Source of the DNA: Drechmeria coniospora
Lineage: Eukaryota; Ascomycota; Sordariomycetes; Hypocreales; Ophiocordycipitaceae
Assembly: GCF_001625195.1 (NCBI RefSeq)
Contig: NC_054390.1
Coordinates: 2,566,027-2,630,026, forward strand
DNA length: 64,000 nt
Reading direction: 5' to 3'
The notes beneath the pieces are model-generated. The model saw nothing but the letters and a program-made list of their open reading frames with translations, made no database searches and was not told the DNA's origin. The first letter of the stretch is position 1, and every line of letters starts with the position of its first letter. Below are positions 1 to 9,385 of the stretch, in pieces. The translations under genes and the position numbers were made by a program.

Positions 1-357
1 CAAGGTTGAGAGGATCGGCACGTCGAATTGCAGACAACTATGCAGTCTTGGGCAAGACCCGAGGCTGGAGGGGTGGTGGAGTGGCGACTTGACGCCATCG
101 AAATTTCCATCTACCTTTTCAGGACGAACGTCCAAGTATATCTAGCTGACGCCGAGTCGGGAAGCCGACGGAGCAAAGGGCCGAGACTTTCGGGTGTGCA
201 GGTGCTTGCTGCGAGATGATGAATGCATCAGATTGCCGCTGACGCACTGGTTGAGCTCTGGGCATCGGCGGCGACGACATTGCACAGCTTGCGCCTCGCC
301 TGGGTCGATCGTACGTAACGCATGCCGAGCTTGATAGCCGACGGGTGGGTGAGGGCC

Positions 358-377
358 GGGGGGGGGGGGGGGGGGGG
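358..377 (+). repeat. poly-G tract of 20
   Basis: An uninterrupted run of 20 G lies in the left spacer. Such runs can form G-quadruplexes on the + strand and are prone to length errors in sequencing, so the exact length is uncertain. Confidence 0.9.
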
Positions 378-539
378 CGTGTTCGCAAGTCAACGCTGTA
401 AATTGTGACGACAAACAGTCCACTGAACGACGACGTGTTGGTTCGGTGGCACAGGAGCGGTTGTGTGACGGAGGAGGCGCTGGTGAGAGCTGTTTAGGCT
501 TGGGTACGTCACTGCTTCGAGCGACTATCCACAAACAGT

Positions 540-1345
540 AAACAGTATTACTCGTACGGAGTACTTGCAAGTAGGGACACTTGTAATGTACCTAGTTAAA
601 GTTCCTAGTAAGTAGGTACAGGTACTGTAAGTACTGTACTCTGTGAACCCCACGAACAATTGCAGGCTTAGTGGGGGTCACTGGGTACCTAGTACCAGCG
701 GGTGCACACGAGTACGGGTGCATGTGCGCCCACACATGTAAGTACAGTCTCCGTAATACTTGCACCAGCCTACGGAGTAATAATTAATAATAATGAACTT
801 GCACATCTGACTTGTACATATACTTACCAACTAATAATAGCACCGAGGTAAAGTGCCGTATGGAGTGCCTGCCGTACGGGGGCGATACTCGTACTTATTC
901 CCTCTGTCGGTACCACGGTCTGAGAGTTCTTCCTACCCGTCGTTGGAACTGTATTGGCCGCTGTCGCGAGGGCTGTCGGAGGAGCGCTGTCGAACCCTGT
1001 GCCTACTACTGTTAGATCGGTGAGTGCAGAGGAAGCATTGCAAGGCGCAGCTGCAAGCCTTCGATGTTGCGAGACGTCCTCGGAGTCCGGGTAAGTGTAC
1101 GGAGTACGTACTGTAATTAATTTCATGTAATACTCCGTACCTACTGCATAGTAGGTCGAGGTAAGGGTGTACTGTCGGTATCGCTGTTTTGCGGGCAAGT
1201 TGTTGCTGTCGCTGCTTTTCAACAAGTGCATGTACTCGGTACTCGGTCCTCGGTACTCGGGAATGGCACCAGGCACTACCCACCACGAAGTAGGAACTGT
1301 ACGTTGGTCGTACCGAGTACATGCGCTCGCTGAGACAGAGGAGTG
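540..1345. repeat. GTAC / GTACGGAGTAC repeat island
   Basis: The stretch is dense in GTAC tetramers and holds exact 11-mers GTACGGAGTAC, for example at 554-564 and 1097-1107, together with CAAGTAC and GTAAGTAC variants in both orientations. No coding potential is evident. It is the same sequence type as the other islands in this window. Confidence 0.8.
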
Positions 1346-3389
1346 CAGCGCCATCAGCTGCTTGCGTCGGCCGACGACGGAGATTCTGAACTTTCGGCCT
1401 CTGAACTTTCGGCCTCGTCCCCGCAGCATTGCAAGGGGTTTGGTAGAATAATGCCTAGTACTCCGTACGATGTAGGTGGTAACCACTTACCAGTAGCAAG
1501 CACCTACTGCCTTCCCTCCCGTCACCATCTTGGCACTTTTCCTGCATTCGCCACCCCCTGCTCCCGCAGCAACAAATGCGCAGGTTTGCCATGAAGACAA
1601 GGATCGGAAGTCACCAGGCGAGGAGATGGTGGGACACACCACCACCTCCTATTGTCAGGCAGTCAAAAATGCGCATGGGCTTGGCGGCAGCACTGTCGGT
1701 GAACGATATAACGGTGCAACTGGAACGTACCGTGGAGTACGGAGTACATTAGCAGCAGCATCCGCCGCAACGGGAGGGCTTGGCGAGTGCCGACCTCGCT
1801 GGTACACCTCAGCAATGGCGTGCATCCCCCCGAGAGCCTAGAATGCGCTGCGGACCATCCGATCTGAGCCAACGTCCGGTGCTTGCTCGCCGAAAATGGC
1901 ACAGCCGGGCCAATGACCTCATCCCGAGCTCGGCGCCTCGTCCTGGATTCCTTGCCTTGGCGTCGCCTTGTGATGCGGGCACCCCTGGTCGTCTCCGCGC
2001 TCGCAAGGCACGGAGGAACGGACGGGATCGAGGATGCTGTGTACATGCATCCCTGCGTGTTCGAGTCTGGAGTTGTCGTCGCGCATGAACCTGCATGTGC
2101 ATGCAACGGCGTATGGAGCATGAGCAGGCAACGAGAATCCTGCCGGGTTGGACTGCTGGTTCTCCATGCACGCTCCGGACCACTGGTAGCAAGGTGCGCA
2201 GTTCGGTGGTCAGCATCTAGACAACGCCATCATCCATCCACCCATCCATTCATCCATTCGGTCGTGGGGCCAGGCGACAGTCCACATGACTGGAACATAA
2301 ACAACGGGAGCCGAGGTGATCGAGCCCTGCTCGGTATGTGCACCCCTCGATTTACGCACGAGAAAATGAGAAAATGCGCATAGGCTCTACTTACTGTACA
2401 TTCTGTGCAGGTGTACTTACTTGCAAGTACATGCGCTCTGGAGCTAGGAATCGTGCACCCTGCGCCGGTACGAATGGATCTGCATCGAGGATGAATGATG
2501 GCAGGTACTGCAAGTGCTCATCGATAGTACACGTACAAGCTGTGCAAGCATCACTGATGCAGTTTCATGTGCGATAGAGCACACTTAGTAGGGACCTAGC
2601 TACCCAGGTACCTGTATTGGCAACTTCTTACCAGCGATACCTTAGTACTGTAGGTACCAATACTACATGGTTCGTGGTAGACACCTTATCTACGGTCGCA
2701 AGTGGTGGTGTTCAGTTCATGCAGCACAGGAAAGCACAGCATAATGTACAACTACAGTAATACTTGCCAGCACGGCGGCAAATACATCAGGTACAAGAGG
2801 CACATGGATGGCGACGACGGCGACCGCGTCGGCGGCGGCGGCTAGGACCCTGAAGCGACCCCTGTGGGGCTTGACGAGACGGGCGGACTCACGAACATGC
2901 CGCAAGTCCGATGGCATTTGCTGCTGTTCGGCACCCTCGTCAGACAACGCCACTCATGCGTCTGACGCTACCCACGACTCCAGGCAAGGAGCTGCACGAA
3001 AAAAATGCACTTGAAATGTACGCGATACTCTGGACACGCCAGACGCAACAAAGGCATAGCGGCAAGTCTGTCGTCCTAGTGCATCTCCAAAACACGATTG
3101 TACGATTCGTACCGGCCGACATCAGCCATCTCTCGATGCCATGATCCATTCATCGCAAGGAGGAAAGCAGAAAGCGGGGGTGGAAGACATGAATGCCGTC
3201 CCAAGGATGCCATCCAAAGGATACGATTCCCAGGATACGGCCTCCTTCAGCACGTCTCGTGCGTCTTCGTGGCGTCATGGGCCGTGGGTTGATCGCATTC
3301 GCCTCCCGTCACACACGCATCTCGGGGCCAGTTCATCCACTCGTACGAGCATCGCAGACGCGCTAGCGAAACTCCGGGGTGTACTGTAA

Positions 3390-3660
3390 GGCACCAACAG
3401 GTGTTAGTAGCTAGGTCCATTAGTACAGGGTACCTCAAGTACATGTTGTACTGTACTTATTATGCCAGAATAAGTACGTGGGTACCTAGGGAGGTACGGA
3501 GTATTACGGAGTATTCCCTACAGAGTCCCTACTGTACAGACAGTACTTACTGTACAATACTAGGTACTTAGTACGTACTTGGTAGGTACTGTAGCAAGTA
3601 CAACCACGTCTATCTCCATCAAACGTCATGTACTCCGTACTTGTAACATCCCAACCATTA
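3390..3660. repeat. GTAC / GTACGGAGTAC repeat island
   Basis: Short stretch with repeated GTAC, TACGGAGTATT and GTACTCCGTAC-like units, including two adjacent TACGGAGTATT copies near 3496-3515. It sits just before the poly-C tract and about 500 bases upstream of the small gene at 4163. Confidence 0.75.
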
Positions 3661-3680
3661 CTCACCCCTCCACGCCCCCT

Positions 3681-3698
3681 CCCCCCCCCCCCCCCCCC
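3681..3698 (+). repeat. poly-C tract of 18
   Basis: An uninterrupted run of 18 C, equal to poly-G on the - strand, lies at the end of a repeat island and resembles the G run at 358-377 in opposite orientation. Length is uncertain because homopolymers are error-prone. Confidence 0.9.
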
Positions 3699-4162
3699 GG
3701 ATATGGTACGTCGGTGTGAGGTCACCGAGGCCCGCTGCAAGTAGCACCAACCGACTGCTGTAGTACTTACTTACACCTCCATGTGCGGTACAAGTCTTAC
3801 AAAGCTTCCGACAACAGGACTCTGCACACCACCACGCCAATCCCCTTCCAAGCGAGACCGACGACGCTGCCAGCCTGTGGTGCGTATAAAGTTCTTGAAA
3901 TCCGCCTCTTCCACCATTCGCCCCCCCCTCCCTTCCCCCGCCACTCGCTCTGCCCTTTGACGATAACTTCCTTCTCGGAAATCGCCTGCCGATTGCTGCA
4001 CCCACTCCCGGCCTTGATACTATCCAAACCTCACTTGTAGGAACCATCTATCAATACTTGACCAAGCATCCTTGCCATCGACGAAGCTATATCCACCCAT
4101 CTCTACCAACTTGTTCCCATCCATCTTCCGCACCACGACATCCGTCGTCTCAAACTGCAGAT

Positions 4163-4405
4163 ATGCCAGGCCAAACGGATTCCTTCACCACTTCCAGTCC
4201 CGTCTCCCCCGCGCCGCCTCAGAATATCATGAGCTACTCCCGCTACATGCACGACCACACCAAACGTCAAATGGAGTCCTTCGGTGCCATGCCCGCCGCG
4301 AGCTCCCAGTGCGATCCCTCCTCCTCCGTTTCCTCCTCCTCTACCTCCTCCTCCTCTAGCACTACCTTGACCAACGGCATCCCGCCTTCAATGTGCCATT
4401 CTTGA
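4163..4405 (+). CDS. small Ser-rich protein of unknown function, 80 aa
   Basis: A short open frame of 80 residues. The start at 4163 is preferred over an in-frame ATG at 4058 because the protein-like sequence begins there; the upstream part reads like translated leader. The protein has a TSSPVSPAPP segment, then a motif MSYSRYMHDHTKRQM, and ends in a long serine/threonine stretch and PSMCHS. I have an impression that the SYSRYMHDHTKRQM core is shared by small uncharacterised proteins of sordariomycetes, but could not check it. No signal peptide, membrane segment or known domain is visible. It could also be the first exon of a longer gene, although no downstream exon stands out. Function unknown. 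Confidence 0.5.
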   Translation: MPGQTDSFTTSSPVSPAPPQNIMSYSRYMHDHTKRQMESFGAMPAASSQCDPSSSVSSSSTSSSSSTTLTNGIPPSMCHS

Positions 4406-5103
4406 GAAAAAGGCCACCTCGTCGAACCGATCCTCCCCTTATTTTTCGTTCTTGCATCGTTTATTCGTTCGCAACCACCTGGGGTGGGAGCGAGAGCTTG
4501 CACGTATTCGCACCAGCAACCATCCTGCCGTCCATTTGGCGAAGGGCATCGCGGAGGCCCTGCCGTGGAGTGATACCCATGCTGGGCTAAAACGAAAATC
4601 TTGCCGGAAATCACGACTGTGTACGACATGGACCATTCGACGACCTCATTCTGTCACCTGATTCGCTAGTCGAAATCGAGACGGGTATGCAAGGGCTTGT
4701 CGGTCAGAGTGTACGGACTGGGTGCAATGGCCAATTTGGGCCTACATAAGAGCGGCACGCTGGATAGCATGAGCGTGATGATTGTTGGCGACACTTAAGC
4801 GTTACAAAGTATGCATATACTTAGGTTGTGGCAATGACACCATTGTTGTAATTATAACCTCCCACCACGTGCATTGGTGCTACCCCCGCCTCTTGCGCTC
4901 ATGGAGCCGATCGTCTCTCTCTCTCTCTCTCACTCACTCTCTCTCTCACTTTTTCTCTCGCGGTGCCCTTGGATGTTCCATTATTCCGTCATTAGACATG
5001 GCAGGTGCCATGAACGCAAATGTGATCGCCATTCCACCGAGAAAGGGATCATGAGATTCAGGTGCAATCTTCCGCAGCCGTCCATCTGGCTAACGTTTGG
5101 TTC
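4406..5103. other. spacer with CT microsatellite
   Basis: Nearly 700 bases between the small gene and the stop codon of YJU2. It likely holds the 3' regions of both. A CT-rich microsatellite occupies about 4914-4965. Nothing else is recognised. Confidence 0.6.
4914..4965 (+). repeat. CT-rich microsatellite
   Basis: A run of CT/CTCACT dinucleotide-type repeats of about 50 bases, in non-coding sequence about 140 bases beyond the YJU2 stop codon. Confidence 0.85.
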
Positions 5104-6028
5104 TCAAACCTGCGGCACCTTCTTCTTGATACCGAGTAATGCTGAGTGATTTTTCTTCTTCTTCACCGTCCTCTTAAACGTGGGCGGTGGCATGGCAATG
5201 GCCGCTGCAGCAGCAGCAGACAAAGGCTTTGCCTCGTCAGAATTGTCCACGTCCGACGCTCCCAACGCCAGACCGGCACTGGCAATCGTCATCTCGTCAA
5301 ATTCTGCGTCGTATGCTGATCGGCTCGCCGCAAACGCCTTTCTGGCCGCTTCGTCGTCTTCTCGTTCTTGGCACGCGCGTTCCTCATCCTCCGACCGCAC
5401 GATGGCGTCGGCAAAGTCCACCCCCTCCTTCGCTGACCGATTTATCCTAGCATTTCTGTGTCGTATCTCGTCCAGTGCATCCGCTGCCGCCATTTCGCGC
5501 CGAGCGTCGGCGTTCTTGGCCTCCAGATCCGCCATCGCGTTCTTTTCTTCCTCCCCGGCCGCCTCCGCTTCCTCTCTCTCGAGCCGATCAAGCCTCTGCT
5601 CCATCGACTCGCCCTCCGTTTCCTTGTTCCTCCACGGTTCCATATTGCGCACAGCACCCTTCACCATGGCATAGTCGTTATTTTTCGGGTCCGTGCAGAA
5701 AGTGATTTCTGCGCTGCATCTGGTGCATTTGATGTGAAAAGAAAATATCTGGATCCCGAGATATCTGTTTTCCAGGTTCGTCTCTTTTCTCGAGTTGAAC
5801 TTGCGCCCTTTGTAGATGAACTCTCCGCAAGTCATGCATCGCATCGAGAATGGCGCCATCAAACGAACCGTTTGGATTCGGGGGCCGCTCGTCTTGGGCC
5901 CACGCCGACGAGCGATGTCTCTGGGGTCGAAGTCCGAGGGATAATATTTCTATCGAGGGTTAGCATGCGGCTGACAACGTAGGAGTCGGCTGTTGAGCAT
6001 CTACCTGAAGAACTTTGCGTTCGGACAT
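5104..6028 (-). CDS. YJU2: splicing factor YJU2 / CCDC94 (Cwc16 family)
   Basis: Spliceosome step-one factor that joins the activated spliceosome to promote branching at the 5' splice site (family knowledge). Exons on the - strand are 6028-6005 and 5949-5104, with a 55-base intron 5950-6004 (donor GTAGAT, acceptor ATAG, branch-like GCTAAC). The joined protein is 289 aa. It begins [19 protein letters not shown], the invariant family N-terminus, and has the zinc-binding pairs Cys46/Cys49 and Cys83/Cys86. A long Glu/Arg/Ala-rich charged stretch (about 120-210) is probably coiled coil, and a Lys-rich C-terminus ([17 protein letters not shown]) follows. Without exon 1 the reading frame starts at a TTG-coded Leu38, so the intron is needed. 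The gene is divergent from KIN17, 777 bases away. Confidence 0.95.
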
Positions 6029-6805
6029 GATGGGCCGTCAATACTGCCCCGAGTGTGGGGAGGGCTCTCTTGTAGATCAGGCAGTGTCTGAGAAGTGCTG
6101 GGCGTGCAGCCTTTTTTTCAGCGTGTAGGTAGAATCGGACCTGCGAGTGGAAGACGAGAAGTTGTGATGTGAGAGTGTTCAGCCAGCGAGAAGGCGTGGT
6201 GCACTGATAAAGGTGCCTGCTTGCTGCCTTGATTGTGGGACTGGATATTTGTCAGTGACAATCTGAATTGGGATTAGGAGTACAGAGTACAGTACTTCTC
6301 TCCTGCAAACTAAGCACTGTAAGTGCCTGCCTAGTGCCTACTTACTACTACTTAAGTACTGTGCAATGGTCTCGGCTAGCGGCAACGTACAGTATGCATG
6401 GCCGGATGGATACTGTCTGTAAGTACAAGTAAGTATGTATATACAGCCATTAGGTACAAGTATTCATCTACAGCAAGTAGGTGTGAAGTACGGAGTGCCG
6501 TACTCCGTACAAGTACAGTATTAATACTTGTACTGTACTCCGTAAGTAGGAACCTTATTAGGAGTGCGCATTGCATTACTCCGTATGTGCCCCATAATAA
6601 ATCCTACAACGAACTGCAAGGCTGACGGAAACAACAACCTCATGATCAAACCTGCCCACTTCTCCTGCATCTGCCATTTGCGTTGAATCTACGCCAGCCA
6701 AGTTCCGTATACCCTAGCAGAGGGATATATTGCGAAGCCTGATCACCCTTTCTGCACGGCCCCCTTTCCGTTCCGGTCACGGCATCGAGCCGGTCCGTCG
6801 CAATC
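6029..6805. promoter_or_regulatory. divergent YJU2/KIN17 intergenic region with repeat island
   Basis: Shared upstream region of two divergent housekeeping genes. The central part (about 6265-6590) is a GTAC-type repeat island with overlapping GTACTCCGTAC units near 6489-6510. The flanking 150-200 bases on each side are ordinary sequence and probably hold the two promoters. No TATA box or other specific element can be assigned with confidence. Confidence 0.5.
6265..6590. repeat. GTAC / GTACGGAGTAC repeat island
   Basis: Dense GTAC tetramers with GTACGGAGTGCCGTACTCCG near 6488 forming an inverted pair of the core unit, plus several CAAGTA/AGTACAAGTA variants. It lies inside the divergent promoter region of YJU2 and KIN17. 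Confidence 0.75.
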
Positions 6806-7810
6806 ATGCCTAAAGCAGAGGTCGGCTCGACCAAACATCTCTCCAATAAGCTCAAGAGCAAGGGTCTCCAGCGTCTACGATGGTACTGCCAAGTGTGCTC
6901 GAAGCAAACACGAGATGCGAACGGCTTCAAAATGCACACGCAGTCCGAGAGTCACGTGCGGCAGATGATTCTCGTCGGCGAAGATCCCAAGAAATTCATC
7001 GACGACTTCAGCAACCAGTTCGTGAGAGACTTCCTGCAACTTCTCAAGACGGGCCACGGAGAGAAGCAGGTACACATAAATCGTTTCTACCAGGAATACA
7101 TTAGCAACAAAGAGCACGTCCACATGAACGCTACCAAGTGGCCATCTCTGACCGAATTCGCCAAGTATCTCGGGCGCGAGTCCATCTGTAGGGTGGAGGA
7201 AAACGAGGAAGGCATTCACATCTCCTGGATCGACAACTCGCCAGACAATCTGCGAAGGCAAGAGGCGCTGCGCAAGAAAGAAGCTCAGGATCAAGGCGAC
7301 AGCCATATCGAGCAGCGCATGATCAAGGAGCAGATTCGACGTGCGCAGGAAGCCAAAGCCGCCCAAGGCGGGGTACAAGAGGACGAAGAGGCTCGGAACC
7401 TGAAAAGGAAAGATGGTGAAAAGATTACTCTAGCTTTTGGAGCCAAGCCAAAGGCCCGGGACACGGAACCAACGTTGCAAGGTGCCTCGTCGAATGAATC
7501 GCCGGCTGCTGGACAAGCACCCGTTGAGGCAGAGAAGATTGACGGGCCAGACAAGGCAGCCGCTTCGCCGGGTGTTCTTGGAGGAGTGTCAATGAAAATG
7601 GGCAGCAAGCCGCAGCCCAAAAACGTTTTTGCACAGACAAAGAAGAAGGCGATGGTTGCTGTAAGTTCAAGCAAGAGCAGCAAGGTCGAGGAGCCGAAGA
7701 AGATGAGCGAGGTGGAAAGAATCATGCGAGAGGAAATGGAAAGGAAGCGACCCGCCGGGGGATCTATAGGGTTCAGAATGCCGCCTGGGAAGAAGCACCG
7801 CACGAACTGA
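6806..7810 (+). CDS. KIN17: KIN17-like DNA/RNA-binding zinc-finger protein
   Basis: Single-exon gene of 334 aa. Residues 1-25 (MPKAEVGSTKHLSNKLKSKG) are the family N-terminus. A C2H2-like finger uses Cys28, Cys31, His44 and His50. The KIN17 winged-helix domain follows at about 70-160, with KWPSLTEFAKYLGR and GIHISWIDNSPDN. The second half is Lys/Glu-rich with a helical charged region and ends RPAGGSIGFRMPPGKKHR. The C-terminal KOW/SH3-like tandem of animal KIN17 appears absent, which I believe is usual in fungi. In animals the family is linked to DNA damage response, replication and pre-mRNA processing; the fungal role is inferred. It converges on SPT4, whose stop is 181 bases downstream. Confidence 0.93.
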   Translation: MPKAEVGSTKHLSNKLKSKGLQRLRWYCQVCSKQTRDANGFKMHTQSESHVRQMILVGEDPKKFIDDFSNQFVRDFLQLLKTGHGEKQVHINRFYQEYISNKEHVHMNATKWPSLTEFAKYLGRESICRVEENEEGIHISWIDNSPDNLRRQEALRKKEAQDQGDSHIEQRMIKEQIRRAQEAKAAQGGVQEDEEARNLKRKDGEKITLAFGAKPKARDTEPTLQGASSNESPAAGQAPVEAEKIDGPDKAAASPGVLGGVSMKMGSKPQPKNVFAQTKKKAMVAVSSSKSSKVEEPKKMSEVERIMREEMERKRPAGGSIGFRMPPGKKHRTN

Positions 7811-7991
7811 ACACGAAATGTCCGCATGCAACAACCCACGGTGCGTGAAAGGATTTGTAATGCTGCTGCCTGAGTATGTGACATGCCCCCTGTGGCACGT
7901 GGTGCCCAAACGCCCCCTTGATCCTGCTCCAACAGGTAACGCCGTATTCGCCATCGTAGAAATCATTCATTGTCTCAAGACGTCTCGCTCA

Positions 7992-8481
7992 CTACGCATC
8001 CGCCTCTGTTTCGGTGCCGTCTCTCCTGCGAGCAAGTCAGCGTCCGCTTTGCCATGCGTAGTTTGCCGCGGCGTCCTAACGTACGGTATATACTGTATTC
8101 TGTATTCGTCCTCGAGCATCGATCGGATCTCATCGGGGAGTTGCCCCGAAACTTTGATGGCGTATACGCCACCGATGTAGCCATCCAGCCGCTGCCACTT
8201 GGCGACCCATGACTTGGCCGGGTTTGCGAGCGTGATGAGGCCTTCGAAGACCTGGGACGTGCAGCTTTCGATCTGGTCCTGCGAGCCGGCGAGGTGCAGA
8301 AATTCTTCGCAATTTGGACATCCTTCGTCACGAAACCGCTGTGAGACAAGGGTCAGCTTCTCGCTCTGTCAATCAGGCAAAAAAAAAATCGTGGACATAC
8401 GGTGTACGTCATGACGATGGCACACACCATGCAGGCGCGCAGATAGCGGTGCTGCCCGGGCGCGGCAAAGCTGGACGCCAT
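7992..8481 (-). CDS. SPT4: transcription elongation factor SPT4
   Basis: Small zinc-binding partner of Spt5 in the DSIF complex, which rides on RNA polymerase II (family knowledge). Three exons on the - strand: 8481-8401, 8338-8085 and 8025-7992. Introns are 8339-8400 (62 bases, GTATGT...CACAG, containing an A/T homopolymer) and 8026-8084 (59 bases, GTACGT...CGCAG). The product is 122 aa, the normal family length. Zinc ligands Cys17, Cys20, Cys34 and Cys37 are present; the third and fourth come just after the first splice junction. The conserved [18 protein letters not shown] and [17 protein letters not shown] blocks follow, and the end is [13 protein letters not shown]. Reading through the second intron gives an unrelated tail, so the 34-base last exon is well supported. 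Divergent from the POP8-like gene. Confidence 0.95.
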
Positions 8482-8783
8482 GGTGTTCCGCGGGCGAACA
8501 GAAACTTGACCGAGCGTTGCGTTTGTTGCTTTCGTAGGGATGGCAGGGGGTTGGTTCGTAGCAAGGTAGAGAAAATGAGAAGGATAAGGTGAAGGTGAAG
8601 AAAGTGGAACAAGTCGGTCGTCGGTGGAGGCTTCGCTCAGCACCGACCTGGAATAGCTGCATAATCCGCGTATATGCATAAACTCCTCCACCGCTTAGTC
8701 AACCAAGTTTGCAAAGGTTGGCAACACACAACGGCATCGGCTACAACACCTCGAATCTTGACAACGAAATTTCGATCATCGGT
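8482..8783. promoter_or_regulatory. 302-base divergent promoter SPT4/POP8-like
   Basis: The start codons of SPT4 (-) and the POP8-like gene (+) are only 302 bases apart, so both must be driven from this stretch. I cannot assign individual elements. Confidence 0.55.
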
Positions 8784-9260
8784 ATGAGCGCGAATCCCAC
8801 GGCGCAGCGTCGAGGCGCCCCCAAAGCACACTTGGAGTCTTCGCACGAGATCCTCACTTGTACCATCAAATCTCCTCCTTTTGCGTATGCCCATCTCGTG
8901 TTGGTGACCGACGGCCCAGACGAAGCTGGAGTAGAACTGGACAATTTGCTAGTCAAGTCGTACTGCACAGCCGCCCTTCGACAGTTTCTAGGCCTAACGG
9001 GAGAATCCATCTCCATGGATATTCTGAAGGCCGAGGGTCGCGATTGCTGGATCCGAGTGCCGCGTCCAGATCTCGGAGCCTTTGCGGCCGCGATAACGGC
9101 GTGGAAAGGGACAACAGAAGATGGCACGCAGCGGCTTTTGCGAATCAAGCGATGCGCCGACTGGCTTGGCATGATGGTTGGCACAGACGGCCAGGAACGA
9201 GTATGGGACAGCCGATCGTGCGATCACGAGTCACGGGCGCTTGTGCGTACAAAGTCTTGA
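8784..9260 (+). CDS. POP8: RNase P/MRP subunit POP8-like protein
   Basis: Single frame of 158 aa from the ATG at 8784 (MSANPTAQRRGAP); an in-frame upstream ATG at 8709 would add 25 less protein-like residues. The central part (about 25-115) reads HEILTCTIKSPPFAYAHL, then LDNLLVKSYCTAALRQFLG, then GRDCWIRVPRPDLGAFAAAITAW. This matches the Pop8-type fold of RNase P/MRP protein subunits, which help process tRNA 5' ends and pre-rRNA. The short C-terminal tail is not recognised. Assignment rests on motif memory of a fast-evolving family, so it is less certain than for the neighbours. The gene converges with PPT1, whose stop is 125 bases downstream. Confidence 0.75.
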   Translation: MSANPTAQRRGAPKAHLESSHEILTCTIKSPPFAYAHLVLVTDGPDEAGVELDNLLVKSYCTAALRQFLGLTGESISMDILKAEGRDCWIRVPRPDLGAFAAAITAWKGTTEDGTQRLLRIKRCADWLGMMVGTDGQERVWDSRSCDHESRALVRTKS

Positions 9261-9385
9261 TATGCACGGGTATCTATGTGCTCGTTACTTTTTCACCCGA
9301 CCAAAGCGCGATTCAAACAGCTTATTCCAGACGCCGGAGCTAATGCACCCCCGAGGATTGGAGAATTCCTGTCGATGGTCCAATT

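Larger units (their letters stand above)
1..4162. other. gene-free spacer with repeat islands
   Basis: I recognise no gene in this 4.2 kb. Open frames are short, overlap on both strands and encode no recognisable domain. The stretch contains GTAC-type repeat islands (about 540-1345 and 3390-3660), a 20-base G run (358-377), an 18-base C run (3681-3698) and a degenerate CATC tract near 2228-2256. The last few hundred bases (about 3880-4160) are pyrimidine-rich on the + strand and probably form the promoter and leader of the small gene at 4163. Confidence 0.6.

Noticed and set aside
824..1486. 220-codon open frame on the - strand
   Set aside because: Lies in a GTAC repeat island; the translation is Tyr/Thr/Ser-rich because of repeated TAC, TAT and ACT words.
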